DNA of 25,596 nucleotides from Candidatus Opitulatrix cubana. GTDB taxonomy: Bacteria; Actinomycetota; Actinomycetes; Actinomycetales; Bifidobacteriaceae. A model generated the notes under the pieces. The model saw only the letters and a list, made by a program, of their open reading frames with translations, had not been told where the DNA came from and made no database searches. This document shows, one piece after another, positions 6,964 to 13,855 of the stretch. Made by a program: the position numbers and the translations under genes. Each line of letters starts with the position of its first letter. Positions within the stretch are counted from its first letter, which is position 1. The stretch spans positions 1-25,596 of the forward strand of contig JAITBJ010000044.1 in NCBI GenBank assembly GCA_031283665.1, given 5' to 3'.

Positions 6964-7572
6964 TTAAACTCCAAAAAATTGGTATGTTTGATATTTTACA
7001 GTTGGCTTAAACTGACTACTCAAATATGAAAGAACAAATGCTGTAACCGCTCCAGCAATTATTCCCAATACAGGATTTGCTGCAGGAACAAATATCTGGT
7101 TTGTTGCATCTAGGAGTACGCCAATAACAAGATCAAGAATTACATTAATACCTCTATAAACATCTAGATTATAACTATACCCAGATGAGGAATTACTATC
7201 TCTTTTGCAAACATAATTAACGATATTACTAGAACATAAATCTACTGAGTCTATTAACCTACCACCAGATGCTCCGTGCGATGCTAACCATGCTAATAAG
7301 GCTTGATAATCCCAGTATTGTTGCTCTTTATTTGCTTTCTCTGCAGCAATTGCTGCATTTGCTGAATCTCTTTCTGTCCACACATCAGATTCAAATTGTG
7401 CAATAGCTTTATTCGTTATAGCTCCTGGCTCACAATAGTAATTTCTAGATGTTTGATAAGCTTTTTCTCGTCCAAGATTAATATAATATTGAGCTATCAG
7501 AACAGCATAGATATATTGCAAAAAGTAATTCTGTTCTCTAATAATACATATCATTTTATTGTGAATTCTCAA
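6964..7572 (-). CDS. Toxin-like family protein B, 202 aa, unknown
   Basis: One of two full paralogs in the cluster (the other is at 9665-10456). Order: hydrophobic segment at about residues 16-32; a conserved block NLGREKAYQTSRNYYCEPG (about 32-50) continuing AITNKAI; a charged helical stretch rich in Ala, Glu and Gln (about 60-95); GGR then C-S-x5-Y-x-C (Cys113 and Cys122); then a hydrophobic C-terminal region at about 142-185 with DLVIGVLLDA and NPVLGIIAGAVTAF. The C-terminal part differs from that of the paralog. Paired cysteines suggest an extracytoplasmic disulfide. The start is a TTG at 7572 with AGGAAGG about 10 nt upstream; an ATG at 7554 is the alternative. The C-terminus resembles membrane-inserting toxin regions in composition only. 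I do not recognise the family. Confidence 0.7.
   Translation of the reverse strand: MRIHNKMICIIREQNYFLQYIYAVLIAQYYINLGREKAYQTSRNYYCEPGAITNKAIAQFESDVWTERDSANAAIAAEKANKEQQYWDYQALLAWLASHGASGGRLIDSVDLCSSNIVNYVCKRDSNSSSGYSYNLDVYRGINVILDLVIGVLLDATNQIFVPAANPVLGIIAGAVTAFVLSYLSSQFKPTVKYQTYQFFGV
7434..7485. repeat. Conserved 52-nt family repeat, copy in gene 6964-7572
   Basis: Encodes (minus strand) the YINLGREKAYQTSRNYY part of the family block. It differs from the copy at 8841-8892 at one base and from the copy at 10330-10381 at a handful of bases, far closer than the rest of these genes. Confidence 0.85.
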
Positions 7573-7601
7573 TGTGTTGCTACCTTCCTATAAATTCATT
7601 A

Positions 7602-8081
7602 CTATGTCATCTGGACAAAATACCAATTATCCTTTAAGTATATTATATTATAAATTAATGATGCATTAGCAATATCTCCTTCTTTTAATTCACATTTATC
7701 ACAATAAATAAATCCTCCCATATTACTCAAAAATGAAACATATGTTTGAAAAAATACAACTTTTCTATTTTTATAATCATCTACTAATGGATTATTAACT
7801 AGAAACCAACTAATAGGAGAAACTTTACACGCATAACCATTCCACTGTTTTTCTAGACTTCCTGTGTTTTTCTCAATTTCAAATCTTTCCAAACACACAT
7901 TTGCTTCATGTTGATAAATAGGGTATCTAATAGAAAAAAGATATCTGGTATAATTATCGTGGAATCCAAAAAAAGAACAAAAAGCAGGAGGCGGAAATAA
8001 AAATACGAATAATATAAATACTAATGGAATAACAATTTTACAAATAGTTTTTTTTGATAATATAATAGGGCAATTTTTCAT
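7602..8081 (-). CDS. Unknown protein with N-terminal membrane anchor and exported domain, 159 aa
   Basis: One hydrophobic segment at about residues 14-36 (IVIPLVFILFVFLFPPPAFCS) is followed by a polar domain with several cysteines (in NVCLERF, GYACKV and the pair YCDKCEL), fitting an anchored or secreted domain that may carry disulfides. It overlaps the upstream gene by 4 nt (ATGA), so translation is coupled. No family recognised. It sits between the orphan membrane gene at 8078 and toxin-like gene B, and could belong with either. Confidence 0.65.
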   Translation of the reverse strand: MKNCPIILSKKTICKIVIPLVFILFVFLFPPPAFCSFFGFHDNYTRYLFSIRYPIYQHEANVCLERFEIEKNTGSLEKQWNGYACKVSPISWFLVNNPLVDDYKNRKVVFFQTYVSFLSNMGGFIYCDKCELKEGDIANASLIYNIIYLKDNWYFVQMT

Positions 8082-8815
8082 TTTGTTTTACAGTTTCTAT
8101 TGTAATCATTTTTAGACATTTGATTCCTGAATGTTGTTGCCCTATACCAATTTATTCCTGTTCTTTTTTCAATTATGTAGCCGACAATAGACATATAGGA
8201 AATAACTAAAATAAGTGTTGAGAGAATTAAACATACCGAACTAATAAAATATTCATTTTGGTTAATAAAATTATAAGTTTCTGGAAAATTATACTTCAAT
8301 ATAAAATAAATAACCATATAATTAAAAGATGACGATACCCCTAGACTAAAACTATCAATTACAACTTGAAATTTTTTTCTTTTTTTAAATATTCTTTTTC
8401 TTAATAAATATCTAAAAAAAAGAAAGAAAAGAATATACACAAAAACATATTGACAAATAAAATAAATGAAATGAAATTCAAGATAAATTACTGGTGCATA
8501 AATAACTATTACAGATAAAATAAATGAAGTAATAAAATCTTTTATAAAACGATTAAATACTTTATATTTTGTATTAATTAAAATTTCAAAAAATATATAT
8601 AATATAAATAATAAATGTATTAGTAAACTAATTTTATTAAATGCTCCCAATTCAACTATAACCAAAAATAGAATGCATAAAAACTCCAGAGAGTGTTCAT
8701 CTAAAAATGACCGTTTTGACAATGGTATTCTTTTGGGACTTGTTTTTACATAGCTAACAAGTTGGTCATCAGTAATATCGTGCAATCCCACAATAAAAAT
8801 AATAATCTTTTTCAT
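8078..8815 (-). CDS. Multi-pass membrane protein, 245 aa, paralog of the 104-aa protein at 10458
   Basis: A polar N-terminus of about 45 residues is followed by about six hydrophobic helices. Its C-terminal third aligns with the small protein at 10458-10772: FILKYNFPETYNF against FIIKYGFPEFYIF, then SY-x5-Y-x-x-EK in both, with a single one-residue gap. Base composition is extremely AT-rich, more than flanking housekeeping genes. It lies directly after the truncated family copy (8821-8967), with AGAGGT about 11 nt upstream of the ATG. By position it could be the immunity partner left after its toxin gene lost its effector part. Function is inferred from context only. Confidence 0.65.
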   Translation of the reverse strand: MKKIIIFIVGLHDITDDQLVSYVKTSPKRIPLSKRSFLDEHSLEFLCILFLVIVELGAFNKISLLIHLLFILYIFFEILINTKYKVFNRFIKDFITSFILSVIVIYAPVIYLEFHFIYFICQYVFVYILFFLFFRYLLRKRIFKKRKKFQVVIDSFSLGVSSSFNYMVIYFILKYNFPETYNFINQNEYFISSVCLILSTLILVISYMSIVGYIIEKRTGINWYRATTFRNQMSKNDYNRNCKTK

Positions 8816-8820
8816 TATAG

Positions 8821-8967
8821 TTACATTACCTCTGTCGAAAAATAGTAATTTCTAGATGTTTGATAAGCCTTTTCTCGTCCAAGATTAATATAAAATGGCT
8901 TTATTGCAACAGCAAAAACTAAATTAAAAAAGTAGCTTTGAGTATTGAAATTATAAGTTTTGTTCAT
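8821..8967 (-). pseudogene. Truncated copy of the toxin-like family, 48 codons
   Basis: The reading frame keeps the N-terminal hydrophobic segment (YFFNLVFAVAIKPFYINLG) and the start of the conserved block (REKAYQTSRNYY), then breaks: where both full paralogs continue with CEPGAITNKAI this one reads FSTEVM and stops. The ATG overlaps the stop of the upstream gene (ATGA at 8964-8967), so it could still be translated. N-terminal coding sequence resembles the copy at 10456 (NLVF, IKPF), while the conserved block is one base away from the copy at 7572, suggesting recombination among copies. It could be a decayed gene, a functional short peptide or a donor for recombination. Confidence 0.75.
8841..8892. 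repeat. Conserved 52-nt family repeat, copy in the truncated gene
   Basis: One mismatch to 7434-7485. Similarity to the other copies ends abruptly at its left boundary, just before 8841, where the frame is truncated. Confidence 0.85.
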
Positions 8968-9665
8968 TTTAACAATGCCTTTACAATTCCGTGCTTTTTT
9001 TCTTTAGACGATAATTGCGAATACTCATATTTTGCCCAAAGTAATGTTCTAAAATACGTAAAAATCAAGCCAACAATTACATATTGAAGAAGTAAAGATA
9101 TTATAAATATCCATATATCTTGTGATAAATTAAAAGTTGATGATTCAACATGAAATAGTATATTAATTATAGAATTTCCTATCACAGCCATTGCAATTAT
9201 TTTTGACTGATAAGATGAATTTTGATCTCTTATATAGAATAATGTCCGATTAGCAATTATATTTTTTTTATTTCTTTTAATAAATAATCTAATAATTACG
9301 CATGCAAGTATATTTATACATATGAAAAAAAATATATATAAAAGATTTCCGTTTAATATAATACACGACATTACAAATAAAAATGGAAATAGTAATAAAA
9401 TACGGTTACACAGACAAACAAAATATTGAAATTTGGATAATTCTTTTTTTATAAGAACATATATTAACTGTAATAAAGATGCGAGAATGGATAATAAAAA
9501 TAAGACGCCTATTATATAAAAATTCGAGTTTGAGACATCTATTTTTTCAATATAATGCATGTTATAATATATTGCAAATGTCCCAAAAAGAAAAAAAGAA
9601 TAAAGATACACTAGACTAAAAGCGTATAATCTAATATATTTCATTTTCATCTTATTTTCTAACAT
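8964..9665 (-). CDS. Multi-pass membrane protein, possible immunity partner of gene 9665-10456
   Basis: 233 residues with about six or seven hydrophobic helices and a basic C-terminal tail (SQLSSKEKKHGIVKALLK). The ATG overlaps the stop of the upstream toxin-like gene by one base (TAATG), and its own stop overlaps the ATG of the truncated copy, so the genes are translationally linked. No family recognised. The tight pairing with the toxin-like gene and the equivalent gene after paralog B support a partner or immunity role by analogy with other multi-pass immunity proteins; there is no direct evidence of function. Coding sequence is very AT-rich. Confidence 0.7.
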   Translation of the reverse strand: MLENKMKMKYIRLYAFSLVYLYSFFLFGTFAIYYNMHYIEKIDVSNSNFYIIGVLFLLSILASLLQLIYVLIKKELSKFQYFVCLCNRILLLFPFLFVMSCIILNGNLLYIFFFICINILACVIIRLFIKRNKKNIIANRTLFYIRDQNSSYQSKIIAMAVIGNSIINILFHVESSTFNLSQDIWIFIISLLLQYVIVGLIFTYFRTLLWAKYEYSQLSSKEKKHGIVKALLK

Positions 9666-10456
9666 TATTTAATCATCCCTTTTGTCCAATCTGCAACTGA
9701 TTTTCCATTTATCGGTGCATCTCTCATTAAGAAAGTAAATGTAAGTCCAAGAGCAAAACCCAGCAATAATCCGGCTGGACCCCCTACCGCACCAAATGCC
9801 ATTGAATTAAGTATAATTGCACCAGCCTCTATTCCGATATCTACCCCTGCATCATAAGTAGTTTTTTGCCATGAACTCCCTTTTTGAATATTTGAATAAA
9901 TACCAGATCCAACTGTATAACCAGAACCTATAGATCCAAACGCCTTTCCAAAATTAAAACCAGAATACCTATATTTATTTAAATAGTATGTATTTTGACC
10001 AGTTAAGATGCCTTCACCAAATTTAAAAGCCCATTGATTCATATCAGAAGAATAATTATTTCTATAAATGCCTCTAAAACTATTATTCTCCATGCATATA
10101 TATTCTTTAACATCAATTGAACAAAGTTGCCTACCACCAGCATAATAATATCTAGAAGCTTGTAGTTTTCTTAATCTCTCTTGTTCTGCCAACCAAGCTT
10201 GATACTCATGATATTGCCTTTCTTTATTAGCTTTTTCTATAGTAATGACAATATTTGTAATATCTCTTGCCACCCACACATCTGTTTCAAATTGATCTAT
10301 AGCTTTATTTGTTATAGCTCCCGGTTCACAATAGTAATTTCGAGAAGTTTGATAGGCTTTTTCTCGTCCAAGATTAATAAAAAATGGTTTTATCACAAAA
10401 ACAAAAACTAAATTCAAAAAATAATCTCGCTGTTTAGTGTTATATATTGTTTTCAT
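9665..10456 (-). CDS. Toxin-like family protein A, 263 aa, unknown
   Basis: Paralog of the protein at 6964-7572. Hydrophobic segment at about residues 11-28; conserved block INLGREKAYQTSRNYYCEPG (27-46) continuing AITNKAI; charged helical stretch (about 55-100); GGRQLCS then C-S-x5-Y-x-C (Cys112 and Cys121, the same spacing as paralog B); a Gly/Tyr/Asn-rich region (about 128-200); and a hydrophobic Gly/Ala-rich stretch at about 203-244 (AGVDIGIEAGAI, AFGAVGGPAGLLLGFALGL), ending NGKSVADWTKGMIK. Such a glycine-zipper-like C-terminus is seen in some membrane-depolarising bacterial toxins; that comparison rests on composition only. It starts 1 nt after the stop of the 104-aa gene and overlaps its downstream membrane partner. 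Confidence 0.72.
   Translation of the reverse strand: MKTIYNTKQRDYFLNLVFVFVIKPFFINLGREKAYQTSRNYYCEPGAITNKAIDQFETDVWVARDITNIVITIEKANKERQYHEYQAWLAEQERLRKLQASRYYYAGGRQLCSIDVKEYICMENNSFRGIYRNNYSSDMNQWAFKFGEGILTGQNTYYLNKYRYSGFNFGKAFGSIGSGYTVGSGIYSNIQKGSSWQKTTYDAGVDIGIEAGAIILNSMAFGAVGGPAGLLLGFALGLTFTFLMRDAPINGKSVADWTKGMIK
10330..10381. repeat. Conserved 52-nt family repeat, copy in gene 9665-10456
   Basis: Differs at a few positions from the copies at 7434 and 8841. Similarity to the 7434 copy extends further left (to about 10285), covering the CEPGAITNKAI codons. Confidence 0.8.
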
Positions 10457-10457
10457 T

Positions 10458-10772
10458 TCAGAACTTTTTTAAATTATTTTTATAATTTTTATTTTTAAAA
10501 GGAAATAAATTAAAATTAAATTTTTTTTCAAAAAAATAAATTAGAAAAAAACAATAAGATGTAATAAGAGTAAATGGAAGAAAAAATAAAAGAATCATTG
10601 AACCTACAGTATCACTTTTAGAAAAAATATAAAATTCAGGGAATCCATATTTTATGATAAAATGAATTATACTATAAAGAGCTGCAAGTGCGCCCGCACC
10701 AAGGCCCCCAATAGCTAGATAATAAAAAGACTTAGAATAATCCATTCTTTTGACCAAAAGTTTGACCTTCAT
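10458..10772 (-). CDS. Small membrane protein, 104 aa, paralog of C-terminal part of the 245-aa protein
   Basis: Two to three hydrophobic segments (about residues 18-42 and 55-82) and a basic Asn/Lys-rich tail. The region FIIKYGFPEFYIF through FFEKKFN aligns with the C-terminal third of the protein at 8078-8815, so this may be a shortened member of that family. It is the first gene of the cluster: the ATG is preceded after exactly 6 nt by TAGAAT on the minus strand, the leaderless pattern seen elsewhere. All genes down to 5990 follow on the same strand with overlaps or gaps of at most about 30 nt, so one transcript may cover the cluster. Confidence 0.65.
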   Translation of the reverse strand: MKVKLLVKRMDYSKSFYYLAIGGLGAGALAALYSIIHFIIKYGFPEFYIFSKSDTVGSMILLFFLPFTLITSYCFFLIYFFEKKFNFNLFPFKNKNYKNNLKKF

Positions 10773-10778
10773 AAACTA

Positions 10779-10784
10779 ATTCTA
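10779..10784 (-). promoter_or_regulatory. -10 promoter, leaderless, for the 10772-5990 cluster
   Basis: Minus-strand TAGAAT, directly preceded by TG, then 6 nt (TAGTTT), then the ATG of the first cluster gene. It is the only promoter-like site of this type I found on that strand of the cluster. Confidence 0.5.
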
Positions 10785-10868
10785 CAATCAAAAAGAATAA
10801 TTAAGTTATTCAGACTGTGAATATAACAAAATTGTAATAATTAACTACAGTCCATAAGTTTTGGCACC

Positions 10869-10877
10869 TGATATACT
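10869..10877 (+). promoter_or_regulatory. Extended -10 promoter, leaderless, for sufU
   Basis: TGA-TATACT, 6 nt (GAAATT), ATG. Same TGATATACT core as the mscL promoter. No ribosome-binding site precedes the ATG. Confidence 0.6.
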
Positions 10878-10883
10878 GAAATT

Positions 10884-11354
10884 ATGGAGATTAGTTCTGA
10901 CCTAAAACAGATGTACCAAGAAATTATTTTAGACTTGTCAAAAGAGGAAAATAATAAACTTTCTATAGACTGCTTTACACAAAAAACCAAAAACAAAAAT
11001 TATATAATTTCTAAACAGTTTAACCCAAGCTGCGGTGACAAAGTATTTGCAGCTGCCTTGATTGAAAACTCTAAAATTGTGGAATACTTTTGGACTGGTG
11101 AGGGCTGCAATATATCTCAGGCAGCTGCAAATTATTTAGGAGAGTTTTTACCAGGAAAAGATATTAACAAAGTGCTAGAGTTTTATAATTTATTTTTTGA
11201 GCTTATGAACTCACGCGGAGAGGGTTTAGATGATAAAAAAATGGATGCTCTTGGAGATTTATCAGCTTTTCAGGGAGTGGCTCGCTTTCCCGCAAGAATT
11301 AAATGCGCTCTGCTTTCATGGGAAGCCATAAAAGATATAATTGGAAAAAGTTAA
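10884..11354 (+). CDS. sufU: SufU-type iron-sulfur assembly / sulfur-transfer protein
   Basis: An IscU-fold protein of 156 residues that accepts sulfur from a cysteine desulfurase. The three conserved cysteines and the aspartate are present: NPSCGDK (Cys50, Asp52), GEGCNIS (Cys75) and RIKCALL (Cys141). The region between Cys75 and Cys141 is longer than in IscU, which is the SufU hallmark; SufU proteins bind zinc through these residues and work with SufS. It stands alone here, with its own leaderless promoter and no sufS, sufB or sufD beside it; the cysteine desulfurase in this window lies about 9 kb away. It is convergent with the glutamate-cysteine ligase gene, 27 nt between stops. Confidence 0.88.
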   Translation: MEISSDLKQMYQEIILDLSKEENNKLSIDCFTQKTKNKNYIISKQFNPSCGDKVFAAALIENSKIVEYFWTGEGCNISQAAANYLGEFLPGKDINKVLEFYNLFFELMNSRGEGLDDKKMDALGDLSAFQGVARFPARIKCALLSWEAIKDIIGKS

Positions 11355-11381
11355 TTAATCTTGAAATTAATCACTAAAAAA

Positions 11382-12539
11382 TCAGTGCAAAAGCAAGTCT
11401 CTAAACTGACTAACACTTTTTCCATATGGCTTTGCAGAAAAACCGTTTTTTATAATATCAAGTTTTGCAGTTTTCACTCTTTCAAAATCCAATTGACCTA
11501 AAAGATTTTTTACTGCATCATATTTTTTCTCATTATAAATAGTGCTGTAAACGCTAGTCATAAACTCTAATAAATCCTTTTCTGGAAGAGAGTCAACTGT
11601 TCTCAATTCTAAAAAGTTTTTCATCCTCACATCAAAAAATAAATTAGAAATAATATATTCTATTTCAGACTTTTTGAGCTGCCTATCAGGGTAAACTTGG
11701 GCAGCAGATTTTCCGTTAGCATTTCCGCTCTCTGTTACAAGCAAAGGTGTGGTGTCAACTAGTGCAGCATACTTTTCAAAAGAATAGCCTTTATCAAACA
11801 CATCTTTTATAATGCCTGCTCTTTGATAATCTGTGTGATACCAAATATCAGAACGCAAAAGGGGTTCATGATTTTCGCGTCCCTCAAAATAAGGTGTGTT
11901 AGTAAAAAGCAGCGCCCATATAGGACCTAAGGCAAAAAAATGCTGAAACTTGTCTATAGCATCTAGTTCTGAAAAATAATCTAAACTCACTTGAGTAGAA
12001 GCTGTTCCCCGCATCATTTTTTTGCCCTCAGCTCTGTCATTCACAAAAAGCTCATTAAACACTTTATATCTTTTTTTAGGAATAATGTCTATATCTTCGG
12101 CTTTTTCTTTTTTACGGTATCCAAAAGTTTCAAGCCTATAATCTCTTTTTTCTAAAACGCTTTCAATTTGCAAACGAACCTTTTTATACAAATCAAACCC
12201 CTCTTCGGCACTTGCGCACGGACTAATAGAAATCTCTAACTGCGCGCCTGGCTCCAATGATATAACAGCATCAGCATTGCTCATACCAATTAAATAATCA
12301 TTCTCGTATTCATATTCAGTAAAATATGGCTTCATCTCTTGCAAGATTTTTTCAACTCCCGCCTTGTCAGAATATACACTGTCAGAATTTGTACCAAAAT
12401 ATGAAACACTATTTCCGTTTTTATCAACTACAAAATGCTCTAACTCTAAACCAATTTTTTTGTCAGTATTTAGTTTTATTCCTGATTCAAAATAGCTTAC
12501 TAAAGAAGCAATATGTTTTTTATTTGGGGCCAGTGTCAT
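11382..12539 (-). CDS. Glutamate-cysteine ligase family (GCS2) protein
   Basis: 385 residues with the pattern of the GCS2 ligases that join glutamate to cysteine with ATP (plant-type GshA and actinobacterial EgtA): GLELEHFVVD near residues 29-38, SLEPGAQLEISISP near 94-107, and MMRGTASTQVSLDY near 175-188, which carry the metal and substrate contacts in the family. Product would be gamma-glutamylcysteine, used for glutathione or ergothioneine or as a thiol itself. No glutathione synthetase or egtB-D gene is next to it. It follows nadK by 12 nt with AAGGCG upstream and is probably the last gene of mscL-nadK-ligase. The exact end product is undecided. Confidence 0.82.
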   Translation of the reverse strand: MTLAPNKKHIASLVSYFESGIKLNTDKKIGLELEHFVVDKNGNSVSYFGTNSDSVYSDKAGVEKILQEMKPYFTEYEYENDYLIGMSNADAVISLEPGAQLEISISPCASAEEGFDLYKKVRLQIESVLEKRDYRLETFGYRKKEKAEDIDIIPKKRYKVFNELFVNDRAEGKKMMRGTASTQVSLDYFSELDAIDKFQHFFALGPIWALLFTNTPYFEGRENHEPLLRSDIWYHTDYQRAGIIKDVFDKGYSFEKYAALVDTTPLLVTESGNANGKSAAQVYPDRQLKKSEIEYIISNLFFDVRMKNFLELRTVDSLPEKDLLEFMTSVYSTIYNEKKYDAVKNLLGQLDFERVKTAKLDIIKNGFSAKPYGKSVSQFRDLLLH

Positions 12540-12551
12540 TTTTGAAACGCC

Positions 12552-13382
12552 TTATTTTGAGTTGTCAATATATCTCCACTCGTGAACTGGCAGCTGAAAC
12601 TTGTCTACCACTTTTGATGTGAAAGAGTTTTCATCAAAACTCACAAAATCTATAGATGAATTAGAAAAGCAAATATCAAGCACTGAGTCTGGATTAAGAG
12701 TCACATTTCGCCTACCATCAAAACTAATAACAGCACTTGATGGTGAATCAGATAAAATCTTTATTTCAATTTTAGTTTTTTCTCCTACTATTATTGGTTT
12801 TGAAAACAGCGCATGAGCTGCTATTGGAATTATAACAATCGCATCCACATCTGGAAATATAATAGGGCCTCCTGCAGAAAAAGCATGAGCTGTAGAGCCT
12901 GTGGCAGTGGAGCATATAATCCCATCTGCTCCATAGGTAGAAAGCACTTTACCATCTACTAATATAGACAGCGCTAGCATTTTTGAGGGATTAGCTTTTT
13001 CAATAGCCACCTCATTTAGAGCCCAGCCATTTCCCTGGCCGCCATCCACTTTCAAGAGTTTTCTTTTTTCAATTTTATAATCTCCTGCAAAATACTTATC
13101 TAAAGCAGTTTGAGTGTCCTCAAAATCTGCTGATGTTAAAAATCCAACTCTTCCCAAGTTTATCGGCAAAATTGGCGCACTTGTTTTATAAGCAACTTCT
13201 GTTTTATAGGCTATTTCTGCAGCTTCTAAAACAGTGCCATCACCGCCTAAAGACAAAATCAGCTCTGGATTATCTACATCTTTTTTATCAGTTGCAGTTT
13301 TTCCATTAGCTTCAATTTTTTTGATTACTTCATCTAAAAAAGATTTGTCTATTTTCTCATTTTTTTTCACTATTTGAATCAT
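12552..13382 (-). CDS. nadK: NAD kinase
   Basis: Phosphorylates NAD to NADP in the cytoplasm. Diagnostic motifs are SLGGDGTVLEAAE (Gly46 to Thr50 the GGDGT box), NLGRVGFLTS, the NE-containing segment ALNEVAIEKANPSKM, and GSTAHAFSAGGPI. I start at the ATG at 13382, which gives 276 residues beginning MIQIVKKNEKID, one base after the mscL stop (TAATATG); a longer frame to 13412 only overlaps mscL. Co-transcription with mscL is likely. Confidence 0.95.
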   Translation of the reverse strand: MIQIVKKNEKIDKSFLDEVIKKIEANGKTATDKKDVDNPELILSLGGDGTVLEAAEIAYKTEVAYKTSAPILPINLGRVGFLTSADFEDTQTALDKYFAGDYKIEKRKLLKVDGGQGNGWALNEVAIEKANPSKMLALSILVDGKVLSTYGADGIICSTATGSTAHAFSAGGPIIFPDVDAIVIIPIAAHALFSKPIIVGEKTKIEIKILSDSPSSAVISFDGRRNVTLNPDSVLDICFSNSSIDFVSFDENSFTSKVVDKFQLPVHEWRYIDNSK

Positions 13383-13383
13383 A

Positions 13384-13836
13384 TTAGTTCGCTTCCTTTT
13401 GTAAACTTGCAAGCAGTCTATTATTCTCTTTTATCAGCTTTGCCACATCATCTAAATTAGTCTCATGCTTTTTACCTTTTGTAGCTATTTCAATATCTAC
13501 ATTTGCAATAGAAGCTAATTTATTTACGGGAACTATGAAAAAATAATATACTGCAAACATAATAAGTATGAAATTCAAAAGTGCAGAAATTAGCGCCCCA
13601 TAATGAATCTCAACTCCGTTTAAAGTAAAAAATAATGTTTCAGAAAAATGCTGGTGTCCAAAAATAGCACTAATTAAAGGATAGATAAATGAGTTCATAA
13701 CAGCGGTGACTAAATCCTTAAATGCTGCTCCTACCACTACACCGACAGCTAATGATAAAGCGTCTGAGTTCTCTAAGAACTGACGAAACCCTTTAAACAT
13801 TTTAAAATTTGAAAAACGAGATATCGGTTTTTTCAT
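13384..13836 (-). CDS. mscL: Large-conductance mechanosensitive channel
   Basis: 150 residues: a short cytoplasmic N-terminus (KMFKGFRQFLE), the first pore helix with the Gly/Ala pattern SLAVGVVVGAAFKDLVTAVMNSFI, a periplasmic-type loop, a second helix (ISALLNFILIMFAVYYFFIVPVNKL) and a C-terminal cytoplasmic helix. This is the standard MscL layout; it forms a pentamer that opens under membrane tension to release solutes in hypo-osmotic shock. The N-terminus is about 15 residues longer than usual. A TGATATACT promoter sits 6 nt before the ATG in the 19-nt gap after coaE, so mscL-nadK can be expressed apart from mtrAB-coaE. Confidence 0.95.
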   Translation of the reverse strand: MKKPISRFSNFKMFKGFRQFLENSDALSLAVGVVVGAAFKDLVTAVMNSFIYPLISAIFGHQHFSETLFFTLNGVEIHYGALISALLNFILIMFAVYYFFIVPVNKLASIANVDIEIATKGKKHETNLDDVAKLIKENNRLLASLQKEAN

Positions 13837-13842
13837 ATATTA

Positions 13843-13851
13843 AGTATATCA
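13843..13851 (-). promoter_or_regulatory. Extended -10 promoter, leaderless, for mscL-nadK
   Basis: Minus-strand TGA-TATACT, 6 nt (TAATAT), ATG, lying entirely in the coaE-mscL gap. Same core as the sufU promoter. Confidence 0.6.
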
Positions 13852-13855
13852 GCAT

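Noticed and set aside
7434..10381. The three 52-nt repeats as a CRISPR or mobile-element signature
   Set aside because: They are coding parts of paralogous genes about 1.4-1.5 kb apart, with no regular spacers, terminal inverted repeats or transposase.
6282..10772. Assigning the array to a named toxin family (LXG, Rhs, CDI)
   Set aside because: No LXG, RHS repeat, haemagglutinin or VENN-type sequence is visible; the resemblance is in layout and composition only.
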